Positions 56,615 to 64,000 of a stretch of DNA of 64,000 nt are shown piece by piece. This DNA is from Pseudomonas mangiferae. Lineage in GTDB: Bacteria; Pseudomonadota; Gammaproteobacteria; Pseudomonadales; Pseudomonadaceae. The stretch is taken from the NCBI RefSeq assembly GCF_007109405.1, contig NZ_VJOY01000001.1:62001-126000 (forward strand), in the 5' to 3' direction. How positions within the stretch are numbered: the first letter of the stretch is position 1; each line of letters starts with the position of its first letter. Position numbers and translations under genes: made by a program. The notes beneath the pieces were generated by a model. The model was given only the letters and a program-made list of their open reading frames with translations. It had not been told where the DNA came from and made no database searches.

Positions 56615-57955
56615 CTACGGGGGAAAGCCCTCGATCACCGCGCGCACCTGGGTGAGCACATCGGCCAGCTGCTCCAGCGGCACCGAGCTCAGGCCCAGGC
56701 GCAGGGCGTGCGGGGCGTGTCGCGTGGTGGCGTAGGCGTCCGCCTTGGAGACCGCGATCTGCCGCTCGGCCAGCGCCGTGGCGATACGGTCCATGCGCAG
56801 CTCGGCCGGCAGCGGCACCCACAGGAACAGCGCGGCGGAATGGGCGGTCACCGCCATCCCGGCGAACACCTCGCGGGCGATGGCCTGGCGCAGGCCGGCT
56901 TCGCGCCGGCGCTCGTATTCCAGCCGCTTCACCGTGCCGTCCTGCATCCAGCGGGTGGCCATGGCAGTGACCAGGCTGGGCAGACTCCAGAAGCTGGCGC
57001 GGATCTGCGCCTTCAGGCGCGCGGCGTACGCCTCCGGCACCACCAGATAGCCGAAGCGCAGGCCGCTGGCCACACTCTTGGACAGGCTGGACACATAGAC
57101 CGTGCGCTCCGGGGCCAGGGTCACCAGGGCCGGTGGCGCAGGGTCGGCGAGGTAGGCGTAGGCGGCATCCTCCAGTAACAGGCAGTCATGACGCCGGGCG
57201 ATCGTCACCAGCCGCTCGCGCTGGTGGTCGGTCAGCACCCAGCCCAGGGGATTGTGCAGGGTGGGCATGGTGTAGACAGCCTTGACCGGCTGGCGCCGGC
57301 AGAGCGCTTCCAGGGCATCCAGATCGGGACCGTCGTCTCGCGAGGGAATGGCCGCCAGGGCCAGGTCGTGGGCCTCGGCGATGAGCTTGAAGCCGGGGTA
57401 GGTGAGGGCATCGACGGCAACCCGGTCGCAGGGGCGGAGCAGCGCGCGGGCTGCCATGTCCAGGCCCTGCTGGGCGCCGTTGACCAGGAAGACCTGCTGC
57501 GCCTCCACCCGGATGCCTCGTTCCCGCGCCAGGAAGTCCGCCACGGCCTGCCGTTCGTGGCGCCGCCCGCCCGGTGGTTGCTGGTGCATCAGCGCGGCCA
57601 GATCGCCGGAGCCCGCCAGTTCCCGCAGCATCGTCCGCAGCAGGTCCGCCTGGCCCGGCCCGCCGGGGTGGTTGAAGGACAGGTCCGCAGCACGGGCGCT
57701 CAGGCGCGACTCGTCGCCGCTGTCCCACGGCCGTTGCAGGGGCCGGTCGCGGACGAAGGTGCCGCGCCCCGTCTCGCCTATCACCAGGCCCATGGCCTTG
57801 AGTTGGGCGTAGACCTTGCTGGCCGAGGCGATGGCGATGCCATGGCTGGCCGCCAACTGCCGGTGGGTGGGCAGCGCCGTCCCGGGCGGCAGCTCGCCAC
57901 TGCGGATGGCGGCCGCCAGGCGTTCGAGGAGCGAAGTGAGAGGAGAGGGTGTCAT
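56615..57955 (-). CDS. MocR/PdxR-type transcriptional regulator (GntR HTH + aminotransferase fold)
   Basis: A 446-residue fusion. Residues 1-75 are a GntR winged helix ('GTALPTHRQLAASHGIAIAS' and 'ASKVYAQLKAMGLVIGETGR'). Residues about 100-446 are a class I aminotransferase-like domain with the PLP lysine in 'VYVSSLSKSVASGLRFGYLV' and 'VYTMPTLHNPLGWVLTDHQ'. Such proteins are usually regulators that sense PLP or an amine. It is divergent from a thioesterase/EamA exporter pair with only 91 bases between start codons, so it probably controls them. Confidence 0.9.
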   Translation of the reverse strand: MTPSPLTSLLERLAAAIRSGELPPGTALPTHRQLAASHGIAIASASKVYAQLKAMGLVIGETGRGTFVRDRPLQRPWDSGDESRLSARAADLSFNHPGGPGQADLLRTMLRELAGSGDLAALMHQQPPGGRRHERQAVADFLARERGIRVEAQQVFLVNGAQQGLDMAARALLRPCDRVAVDALTYPGFKLIAEAHDLALAAIPSRDDGPDLDALEALCRRQPVKAVYTMPTLHNPLGWVLTDHQRERLVTIARRHDCLLLEDAAYAYLADPAPPALVTLAPERTVYVSSLSKSVASGLRFGYLVVPEAYAARLKAQIRASFWSLPSLVTAMATRWMQDGTVKRLEYERRREAGLRQAIAREVFAGMAVTAHSAALFLWVPLPAELRMDRIATALAERQIAVSKADAYATTRHAPHALRLGLSSVPLEQLADVLTQVRAVIEGFPP

Positions 57956-58046
57956 GAGGTGTCCCTAGGACAATTCTTTGATTGTTCTAAGTTGGATGCT
58001 TAGCCTGCCGGAGAACCGCCGTTCCCACCATCCCGCAGGAGGCACC

Positions 58047-58532
58047 ATGGCCCCGGACCTCGACCCGCTCCCCGTACTGGACTACCTGCAGCGCCAGCTC
58101 CAGGGCACCCTGGCCGAGAACGCGGTGACCCACATGCGCTATCCCACTGCCATTTCCCAACTGCTGGGGTTCCGCCTGGTGGCGATCGGCGAGGCCTGCG
58201 CGACCCTGGAGCTGGAGGCCGACCCGGCTCGTCATGGCAATCAGCAGGGCACCGTCCACGGCGGGCTGCTCTGCGAACTGGCGGACGCCGCCATCGGCAC
58301 GGCCCATTCCACGCTGATGGACGAGGGCCAGAGTTTCACCAGCATCGACCTGAAGGCCACCTTCCTGCGTCCGGTCTGGCGCTCGTGCTTGCGGGCCCGG
58401 GCGTGGGCCGAGCACCGGGGGCGGACCATCAGCCACTACCGCTGCGACATCCAGCGGGAGGACGGCAAGGTGGTGGCGAGCATCGCCAGCGCCGTGCTGA
58501 CCCTGAGCGGCGACCAGGCCCGGGGCCGCTGA
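58047..58532 (+). CDS. PaaI-type hotdog thioesterase
   Basis: A 161-residue acyl-CoA thioesterase of the hotdog fold. It has 'GNQQGTVHGGLLCELADAAI' (the HGG active-site loop with a following acidic residue) and 'SIDLKATFLRPVWRSCLRAR'. A strong AGGAGG lies 6 bases before ATG 58047, which fixes the start. It is the first gene of a pair with the EamA exporter and is divergent from the MocR regulator. Confidence 0.88.
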   Translation: MAPDLDPLPVLDYLQRQLQGTLAENAVTHMRYPTAISQLLGFRLVAIGEACATLELEADPARHGNQQGTVHGGLLCELADAAIGTAHSTLMDEGQSFTSIDLKATFLRPVWRSCLRARAWAEHRGRTISHYRCDIQREDGKVVASIASAVLTLSGDQARGR

Positions 58533-58574
58533 GTGCCGCGGTCTTCCAACGGGCCCGGTCGGACGGGGCCTCCA

Positions 58575-59495
58575 ATGCCCGGGACTCGCCAGGCCGGGCC
58601 TTCCCCGGCCGGATTCCCCCTGGCCGGACCTTACCTGGCCGGACTGGCCTGCGCCCTGCTCGCGGTGGCGCTGTTCGCCGGCTTCACCCTGGTGTCGCGG
58701 TTCGGACTCACTTCCACTGCGCTGACGTTGCCGGGCCTGGCCCTGCTGCGCTTCGGGGTGGCCGGCATACTGCTGTTCCCGGTCGTGCTGCGCCGTGGCT
58801 TGGGGCACCTTCGTGGGTACCAGGCTGCGCTGCTGGCCCTGAGCGGTGGCCTGGGGTTCGCCCTGCTGGCCTACGCCGGATTCCGCCTGGCCCCGGCCAG
58901 CCATGGCGCGGTGCTGCTGCACGGCACGATCCCGTTGTTCACCTTCGTGCTGGCGGGCGGCCCGGTTTCGGCGGCGCGCAAGGGCGGCCTGGCGCTCATC
59001 CTGGCCGGGATCGGCGCCATGGCCTGGGACAGCCTTCAGGGCGCGACCACGGGGCAATGGCTGGGGGACGGCGCGCTGTTGCTGGCCGCGTTCAGCTGGT
59101 CGGCCTATGGCTTGCTGGCCCAGCGCCTGAAGGTGGCGCCCCTGCACGCGGCGGCCCTCGTCGCGACCGGGTCGCTGGCGGGCTTCCTGCCGGTGTATGC
59201 CGTGTTGCCCCTCCCCGACAGGGCCGCCGTCGCCTGGCAGGACGTAGTGGCGCAAGGCATTTTCCAGGGCCTCTTGCTGGGCGTCGTGTCCATCCTCGTC
59301 TATACCCGCGCCGTGGCGATCCTCGGGGCTCACCGCACGGCGCTGTTCACCGCAGCAGTGCCCTGCATCACCACGGCCGCAGCCCTGGTGTTGCTGGGTG
59401 AACACCCGACCCGGGCCGCCTGGCTCGGCGTGGCGGCGGTGACCCTCGGCATGGGGGTGGCGCTGGGCGGCCAGCGCCCGGGCGCGGCCTCCTGA
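58575..59495 (+). CDS. EamA/DMT family transporter
   Basis: A membrane protein of about 306 residues with ten hydrophobic segments in two EamA halves ('LAGLACALLAVALFAGFTLV', 'ASHGAVLLHGTIPLFTFVLA' and 'LLGVVSILVYTRAVAILGAH'). The frame also allows GTG 58533, directly after the thioesterase stop, adding 14 residues. The start is therefore uncertain. The last gene end (TGA 59495) is 13 bases from the convergent thioesterase. Amino-acid or metabolite export under MocR control is a reasonable guess, not a demonstrated role. Confidence 0.88.
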   Translation: MPGTRQAGPSPAGFPLAGPYLAGLACALLAVALFAGFTLVSRFGLTSTALTLPGLALLRFGVAGILLFPVVLRRGLGHLRGYQAALLALSGGLGFALLAYAGFRLAPASHGAVLLHGTIPLFTFVLAGGPVSAARKGGLALILAGIGAMAWDSLQGATTGQWLGDGALLLAAFSWSAYGLLAQRLKVAPLHAAALVATGSLAGFLPVYAVLPLPDRAAVAWQDVVAQGIFQGLLLGVVSILVYTRAVAILGAHRTALFTAAVPCITTAAALVLLGEHPTRAAWLGVAAVTLGMGVALGGQRPGAAS

Positions 59496-59508
59496 GCCGC
59501 GCGCGGGG

Positions 59509-59946
59509 TCAGGAGGGCGGGAGCTGTTCGAACAACCGCGCGAGGGAGGCCGTAGCGGCTTCGGAGAAGGCGCAGGCCCGGCGGGTGCCGAGGTCGACGT
59601 TCAGGGCGGTCTGCTCCATGACGGCGCTCAGGTAGCCCTGGTCGTCGTTGAACAGCTCGACCCGGGTCCACAGGCGCTTGTCGTCGAAGCGCAGCGGGGT
59701 GAGTTCCACCCGCAGGCGGTCGCCCTCGCGCACTTCCTTGCGGTACTGGATGGCTGCGTCCACGGTGAAGAGCCCGCGGTTTTCCGCCTGGGTATAGCCC
59801 GCGCCCAGCCCGAAGCGCTCCAGGATCTGGTGGCCCAGCTCATCCAGGACCAGGACGTAGTAGGCCATGTTCATGTGCCCGTAGAGGTCGATCCACTCGG
59901 GTTTGACGGTGGTATGGGCGACGGGCTTCGGGGAACGGTCGGTCAT
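59509..59946 (-). CDS. 4HBT-family hotdog thioesterase
   Basis: A 145-residue thioesterase. The N-terminal 'VKPEWIDLYGHMNMAYYVLV' carries the D-x-x-G-H-M-N motif of the YbgC/4HBT class, with the catalytic Asp. 'VDAAIQYRKEVREGDRLRVE' is the central hotdog helix/strand. The start is ATG 59946; longer frames run into lysR. It is the next gene downstream of lysR and has a candidate regulator dyad at 60005-60023, so it probably belongs to the same catabolic system as the operon on the other side of lysR. Confidence 0.88.
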   Translation of the reverse strand: MTDRSPKPVAHTTVKPEWIDLYGHMNMAYYVLVLDELGHQILERFGLGAGYTQAENRGLFTVDAAIQYRKEVREGDRLRVELTPLRFDDKRLWTRVELFNDDQGYLSAVMEQTALNVDLGTRRACAFSEAATASLARLFEQLPPS

Positions 59947-60004
59947 GGGGTCTCCAAAGGTGCGTGCACCGTCCTTGTGCGGCGATGCGGGAGGGTCATG
60001 AAAT

Positions 60005-60023
60005 TGGTGCATTTCACGCGCCA
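60005..60023. promoter_or_regulatory. Candidate LysR operator upstream of the thioesterase
   Basis: TGGTGC-N7-GCGCCA, overlapping the 3' end of lysR and 58 bases upstream of the thioesterase start. It differs by one base from the dyad at 60971-60989. Confidence 0.55.
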
Positions 60024-60913
60024 TTGCGCAGGGTGCTGGCGAATACCGTGTGCAGCCATTGCCGCAACCGGACGATGGCCTGGTCGTTCCACTTGCGGGT
60101 CGGCGCGATGAAGTAATAGCCGCCCAGGCGGATCGGCACGGGGAGCACATCCACCAGGTCGCCGGAGGCGATCTTCTCGTCCGCCAGCAACTCGCTCACC
60201 AGGGCCACCCCTTGCCCCATGCAGGCGGCTTCCAGGGTCAGGTGCCCGTGCCAGAGGCGCGGCCCGCGCAGCCGGGGCACGTCGGTGACCCCCGCCATGC
60301 TCAGCCACTGGGACCAGCGCTGGGTGTTGCGCTCGTGGATCAGCGGCAGGTGCACCAGGTCGTCGGCCGACTGGATGTCGTCGTAGCGGTTGCAGAAGGC
60401 GGGACTCGCGACCGCGCGGATCAGCGGGCGCACGAACAGCTCCGCGCAGAGCTCGTCGCCCAGGTTCAGCTCTTCCAGGTAGACGATCTCGGCATCGGCC
60501 TCGTTGCGGTTGAAGTCAGGGCGCGTGCTGGTGGGTTCGAGGGTCAGCTCGCGGCCGGCGAGGGCTTCCTCCAGTTCGCTCAGGCGCGCCAGCAGGCGCC
60601 GCGAGGCGAGGCCCGCCATGCAGCAGACGTGCAGGGCGTCCTCGCCCTGCTTCAGGTCCCCGCTGGCGTCGGCGATGATGTCGAACGCTCGCCGCAGCTG
60701 GGTCGCATAGCGCTGTCCCTCGCGGGTCAGCTCCAGGCCGCGACCGGATTTCCTCACCAGCTTGGCGCCCACCGCCGTCTCCAGGTTCTGGATGTGTCGG
60801 GAGATCACCGTGTGGGACACGGCCAGCTCTTCCGCGCACTTGCGCACGCTGCCGAAGCGGCTGAAGGCTTCGAAGGCGCGGATGGCAACCAGGGGCGGCA
60901 GGCGTCTGTTCAT
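60014..60913 (-). CDS. LysR-family transcriptional regulator
   Basis: A 299-residue LTTR. The HTH lies at about 5-65 ('AFEAFSRFGSVRKCAEELAV', 'SHTVISRHIQNLETAVGAKL'). It is followed by a periplasmic-binding-like effector domain of the GcvA subgroup ('PLIHERNTQRWSQWL', 'GQGVALVSELLADEKIASGD'). The start ATG 60913 gives the usual short N-terminus MNRRLPPLVAIRAFEAF. It is divergent from the thiolase operon, with a T-N11-A dyad in between, the expected layout for an activator of that operon. The inducer is unknown. Confidence 0.93.
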   Translation of the reverse strand: MNRRLPPLVAIRAFEAFSRFGSVRKCAEELAVSHTVISRHIQNLETAVGAKLVRKSGRGLELTREGQRYATQLRRAFDIIADASGDLKQGEDALHVCCMAGLASRRLLARLSELEEALAGRELTLEPTSTRPDFNRNEADAEIVYLEELNLGDELCAELFVRPLIRAVASPAFCNRYDDIQSADDLVHLPLIHERNTQRWSQWLSMAGVTDVPRLRGPRLWHGHLTLEAACMGQGVALVSELLADEKIASGDLVDVLPVPIRLGGYYFIAPTRKWNDQAIVRLRQWLHTVFASTLRNGA

Positions 60914-60970
60914 GGCGTTCTCGAACCGGCTATCGGGACAAGCGGCAAACAAAACCCGTGCCAGTACGAC

Positions 60971-60989
60971 TGGTGCGTTTACTGCACCA
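60971..60989. promoter_or_regulatory. Candidate LysR operator between lysR and the thiolase operon
   Basis: A perfect dyad TGGTGC-N7-GCACCA contains the LTTR signature T-N11-A (T60974 to A60986). It lies 57 bases before the lysR start and 82 bases before the thiolase start. Confidence 0.65.
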
Positions 60990-61071
60990 ATTGTTCGATT
61001 TCTAACTGCTTGTTGGGCGGGGCCGTGCATCGGACAGTGCGTCCCAGGTTCACCTTGCTGAGGAGGTCGCC

Positions 61072-62238
61072 TTGAACCTTTCCGGACGCGCCGCCATCGT
61101 CGGCGCCTATGAGTCGCCCCTTCGACACGCCCCCGACGTGCACCCCTTCGCCATCCAGGCGGAGTGCATCGGCCGGGCGCTGAGCGAGGCGGGCCTGGGC
61201 CTGGAGGACGTGGACGGGCTGTGCGTCGCCTCCGGCGACTGGGCGGAAGGCGGCGGCGTCAACAGCGTCACCGAGATGGCGGAATACCTGGGCATCGAGC
61301 CGCGCTGGTTCGACAGCACCGACGTCGGCGGCTGTTCTTACCTGGTGCATGCCGCCCATGCGGCGACCGCCATCGCCGCCGGCCTGGCCGAGGTGGTGGT
61401 GATCAGTTACGCCGCCGCGCCCCGGTGGTGGCCTTTGGAAACACCGTCCTTCGACCCCTTCGTGCTGCCGGCAGGCCCGGGCCAGTTCGAACTGCCCTTC
61501 GCCCCCACGCTGATCGCCACCTACGCGATGTTCGCCCAGCGCCACATGCACGTTTACGGCACCACGGCAGAACAGCTGGCCAGCGTCGCCGTGACCTTCC
61601 GCGGGCATGCCGCCCGCAACCCCCACGCCGCCCTGGGGCACAAGCCCATCACGGTGCGGGATGTGGTGGACTCCCCGCTGATCGCCAGCCCGCTGCACCG
61701 GCTGGACTGCTGCGTGGTCACCGACGGCGGCGGCGCCCTGGTCATGACCAGCCGCGAGCGGGCGGCGGACTGCGCCAAGCGCCCGGTCTACGTGGCGGGC
61801 TTCGGCATGGCTACCCAGCGTACCCAGATCAGCCAGCTGCCCCGGGACCTGGTCACGCCGGCCGCCCGCACGGCGCCGCGGGCCCTGGAGATGGCCGGCC
61901 TGACGGTCGCCGACGTGGACGTCGCGCAGCTCTACGACGCCTTCACCATCACCCCGCTGCTGGCCCTGGAAGACATCGGCTTCTGCCCGCGTGGGGAGAG
62001 CGGCGCCTTCGCCGCCGACGGCCACCTGACCCTCGGCGGCGCCATCCCGTGCAACACCGATGGCGGCGGGCTGGCTTCGAACCACCCCGGCAAGCGCGGG
62101 CTGTTCGCCCTGATCGAGGGCGTGCGCCAGCTGCGCCAGGAAGGGCCCGGGGTCCAGGTGGCGGATGCCGAGGTGGCCCTGGTTCATGGCCTGGGCGGCA
62201 CCTTCTGTTCAGCGGCCACGGTCATCCTGACCGTTTGA
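61072..62238 (+). CDS. Thiolase-superfamily protein (SCPx/Ltp2-like, possibly an aldolase)
   Basis: A 388-residue protein starting at TTG 61072, with AGGAGG 7 bases upstream fixing the start. The fold shows 'RAAIVGAYESPLRHAPDVHP', 'STDVGGCSYLVHAAHAATAI', 'DVAQLYDAFTITPLLALEDI' and the C-terminal 'HGLGGTFCSAATVIL'. It resembles the SCP-x thiolase branch that pairs with DUF35 proteins. In that branch some members (Ltp2) are retro-aldolases using tyrosines rather than thiolases. The DUF35 partner immediately follows, supporting a two-protein complex. The substrate is likely a beta-hydroxy- or beta-keto-acyl-CoA. Confidence 0.87.
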   Translation: MNLSGRAAIVGAYESPLRHAPDVHPFAIQAECIGRALSEAGLGLEDVDGLCVASGDWAEGGGVNSVTEMAEYLGIEPRWFDSTDVGGCSYLVHAAHAATAIAAGLAEVVVISYAAAPRWWPLETPSFDPFVLPAGPGQFELPFAPTLIATYAMFAQRHMHVYGTTAEQLASVAVTFRGHAARNPHAALGHKPITVRDVVDSPLIASPLHRLDCCVVTDGGGALVMTSRERAADCAKRPVYVAGFGMATQRTQISQLPRDLVTPAARTAPRALEMAGLTVADVDVAQLYDAFTITPLLALEDIGFCPRGESGAFAADGHLTLGGAIPCNTDGGGLASNHPGKRGLFALIEGVRQLRQEGPGVQVADAEVALVHGLGGTFCSAATVILTV

Positions 62239-62248
62239 GGAGGCGACC

Positions 62249-62656
62249 ATGCACCTGATTCGCGCCATCGTCCGCGACGAAATTTCCCGGCCTTGGTGGC
62301 AGGCCCTGAACGACGGGCGCCTGCTGGTCCAGCGGGACCCGCGCAGCGGTGCCCTGCAGTGGTACCCCCGCGGCCATTGCCTCGCCGACCCGCTGCGCCC
62401 GGCCGAATGGGTCGAGGTCTCGGGCAGGGGAACGCTGTTCAGTTTTTCCGTGATCCACCGCAGCCACCGCAAGCCGGAGCAGCCCTACGTCTGCGCGCTC
62501 GTCGAGCTGGAGGAGGGGCCCTTGATGCTGTCGCAACTCACCGGCATGGAGGATCACGCCGTGCACATCGGGATGCCCGTGCGCGTGTCGTTCGTCGAAT
62601 TCGACGAGGACGGGGCGCTGCCGGTGTTCGTACCTGAAACGGGGAGCCGTCCATGA
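62249..62656 (+). CDS. DUF35 OB-fold acyl-CoA-associated protein lacking the usual zinc-ribbon cysteines
   Basis: A 135-residue DUF35 protein with the OB-fold segments 'GRGTLFSFSVIHRSHRKPEQ' and 'PVRVSFVEFDEDGALPVFVP'. The N-terminal rubredoxin-like ribbon normally shows two CxxC pairs. Here the equivalent stretch 'LLVQRDPRSGALQWYPRGHC' keeps a single cysteine (C44), so zinc binding is probably lost. It lies between the thiolase-like gene (10 bases) and the MaoC gene (4-base overlap). Confidence 0.88.
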   Translation: MHLIRAIVRDEISRPWWQALNDGRLLVQRDPRSGALQWYPRGHCLADPLRPAEWVEVSGRGTLFSFSVIHRSHRKPEQPYVCALVELEEGPLMLSQLTGMEDHAVHIGMPVRVSFVEFDEDGALPVFVPETGSRP

Positions 62657-63099
62657 CCATCTACTTCGAAGACCTGACCGACGACGCGATCGAGTCGATG
62701 CGGGTGACCGTCACCGAGGCCCACATCGTGACCTTCGCCGGGCTCACCGGCGACTTCAACCCGCTGCACATGGACGAGGTGGCGGCCAGCGACGGCCCCT
62801 TCGGCCGGCGCATCGCCCACGGCATGCTGTCCTACTCGCTGAGCACCGGCATGCGCTCGGCCATCGACGACTGGGCCATCCTCGCCTTCATGGGCACCCA
62901 GCGCAGCTTCCTGGCCCCGGTGTTCATCGGTGACACCCTGCACTACCGGGCCCGGCTCCAGTCCGGGCGGCGCAGCGCGTCCAGGCCCGACCGGGCCATC
63001 GTGGTGGTCGAGCTGAACCTGCTGAACCAGCAGGGGCAGGTCGTCCAGGCCGGCGAGGACACCTTCGCCGTCGCCTGCCGCCCGGAGGACCTGTCATGA
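62653..63099 (+). CDS. MaoC-family (R)-hydratase/dehydratase
   Basis: A 148-residue single-hotdog hydratase. The catalytic motif is 'TGDFNPLHMDEVAASDGPFG' followed by 'RRIAHGMLSYSLSTG' (D...N-P-x-H and the A-H-G-M turn). It hydrates enoyl-CoA thioesters. It overlaps its neighbours on both sides by ATGA junctions (62653-62656 and 63096-63099), so it is co-translated with the DUF35 and SDR genes. Confidence 0.92.
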   Translation: MTIYFEDLTDDAIESMRVTVTEAHIVTFAGLTGDFNPLHMDEVAASDGPFGRRIAHGMLSYSLSTGMRSAIDDWAILAFMGTQRSFLAPVFIGDTLHYRARLQSGRRSASRPDRAIVVVELNLLNQQGQVVQAGEDTFAVACRPEDLS

Positions 63100-63845
63100 G
63101 CGGCCGCCTGAACGGGCGAGTCGCCCTGGTCACCGGTGGCGCGGGCGGCATCGGCGCCGCCGTCTGCCGACGCCTCGCCGACGAGGGCGCGACGGTGATC
63201 GTCGCCGACCTCGGTCCGGGCGCCGGGGCGCTGGAAGCCACGCTGCGCGAAGCGGGCCACACCGCCTACGCGGTGCCTCTGGACGTCACCCGCCGCGACA
63301 GCTGGGAGGCGGTGATGAACCACCTGCCGGACGGCCTCGAGCGCCTCGACATCCTGGTCAACGTGGCGGGTATCGTGCGGGATCGCTCGCTGCTGAAGAT
63401 GACCGACGAGGAGTGGGCCTCCGTGCTGGACGTCAACCTGCGAGGCAGTTGGCTGGGGTGCCAGTTCGGGCTCAAGGCCATGCTCGGCGGCGGCTGGGGG
63501 CGAATCGTCAACATCGCTTCCACCGCGATGTATGGCACCTTCGGGCAATCCAACTATTCCTCTTCCAAGGCGGGGGTGGTGGGCCTGACCCGCACCGTCG
63601 CCCTGGAGGCCGCGCGCCACGGGATCCTGGTGAACGCCGTGGCGCCCGGGGTGGTGGAGACCGCGATCCTCGGCAGCGTGCCGGAGGCGGTTCGCGAGGG
63701 GTGGATCGCGAAGATGCCCCTGCGGCGTCCGGCGCGGCCCGAGGAGATCGCCTCGGTGGTCGCGTTCCTGGCCTCCGACGATGCCAGCTACATGACCGGG
63801 CAGGTTCTGGTCGTGGATGGAGGGGTCACCACAGGGGATTACTGA
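63096..63845 (+). CDS. SDR-family oxidoreductase (FabG-like)
   Basis: A 249-residue short-chain dehydrogenase. The nucleotide motif is 'TGGAGGIGAAVCRRL'. The catalytic N-S-Y-K set is seen in 'NVAGIVRDRS', 'NIASTAMYGTFGQSNYSSSK' (Y and K spaced Y-x3-K) and an Asn in 'VLDVNLRGSW'. The C-terminus 'SYMTGQVLVVDGGVTTG' is canonical. Asp in 'VIVADLG' after strand 2 suggests NAD(H) preference. It probably oxidises a hydroxyacyl intermediate of the pathway. Confidence 0.93.
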   Translation: MSGRLNGRVALVTGGAGGIGAAVCRRLADEGATVIVADLGPGAGALEATLREAGHTAYAVPLDVTRRDSWEAVMNHLPDGLERLDILVNVAGIVRDRSLLKMTDEEWASVLDVNLRGSWLGCQFGLKAMLGGGWGRIVNIASTAMYGTFGQSNYSSSKAGVVGLTRTVALEAARHGILVNAVAPGVVETAILGSVPEAVREGWIAKMPLRRPARPEEIASVVAFLASDDASYMTGQVLVVDGGVTTGDY

Positions 63846-63900
63846 GTCACCAGACGTACGTCAGCACAACAACAAATCCAGCGAGAGCGGGGTGTATCCG

Positions 63901-64000
63901 ATGGGCGATTTTACTCGGCGTAGATTTCTACAAGTCACCGGCGTGGCCGGCACCGCCTTAGCGGCAGGGCTGATCCGGCCCAGCTTTGCCACGGAGTCGC
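63901..64000 (+). CDS. Tat-exported periplasmic protein, probably a solute-binding protein (3' end outside window)
   Basis: Only the first 33 codons are inside the window. They read MGDFTRRRFLQVTGVAGTAL followed by 'AAGLIRPSFATES', a textbook twin-arginine leader (R-R-R-F-L) with an A-x-A-type cleavage region near 'SFA'. GAGAGCGGGG lies upstream. It is 55 bases after the SDR gene, so probably in the same operon. It is likely the binding protein of the transporter for this catabolic pathway, but only the leader is visible. Confidence 0.75.
   Translation, partial: MGDFTRRRFLQVTGVAGTALAAGLIRPSFATES

Overview
The window is about 64 kb of GC-rich chromosomal DNA from a gamma-proteobacterium, almost certainly a Pseudomonas sensu lato. 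The evidence is the gene order nudJ-mnmA-hflD-purB, icd, cspD, clpS-clpA, infA, bpt, aat, trxB, ftsK, lolA, rarA, crcB, serS, cysG, tusDCBE, BI-1, tRNA-Ser, which matches the conserved Pseudomonas core neighbourhood (the PA2604-PA2632 region of P. aeruginosa, from memory), together with the protein sequences and codon usage. No rRNA, CRISPR array, insertion sequence, prophage or replication origin was seen.

Region 1 (1-27.5 kb) is housekeeping. A minus-strand run (1-6.7 kb) holds tRNA thiolation (mnmA), purine synthesis (purB), a ribosomal-oxygenase-type JmjC protein (roxA), hflD, nudJ and a DMT exporter. icd follows on the plus strand. An N-degron block comes next: clpS-clpA on plus, then bpt and aat on minus, with infA and trxB. 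Then come ftsK-lolA-rarA-crcB-serS-cysG on plus. A minus-strand group carries a glutathionyl-hydroquinone reductase, YbiB/TrpD2, TusE-B-C-D and a BI-1/YccA membrane protein. A tRNA-Ser(UGA) with a clear promoter and terminator closes the core block.

Region 2 (28-55.3 kb) is accessory and is the most interesting part. All genes lie on the minus strand. A single 17.1 kb gene encodes a 5700-residue Asp-rich cadherin/Ig-like repeat protein with an N-terminal LEPR-type motif and a DUF4347 domain. It is followed by a TolC-like lipoprotein, a periplasmic adaptor lipoprotein, a GAF-like/HlyD fusion and a PqqD-like/M50-protease/HlyD fusion, all nearly overlapping. Three tandem Tat-type TctC (Bug) binding proteins come next, without TctA/TctB partners. 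No ABC ATPase is present. This looks like a dedicated export/processing system for a giant surface protein in which a site-2-protease-like membrane protein sits where a type 1 secretion ATPase would be expected. Its mechanism is inferred, not shown.

Region 3 (55.8-64 kb) has two small hypothetical genes, a MocR-type regulator divergent from a thioesterase and an EamA exporter, and then a LysR-centred catabolic locus. On one side of lysR is a hotdog thioesterase. On the other is an operon of thiolase-like protein, DUF35 protein, MaoC hydratase, SDR and the start of a Tat-exported solute-binding protein. Matching dyads (TGGTGC-N7-GCRCCA) sit in front of both LysR-flanking units and suggest one regulon.
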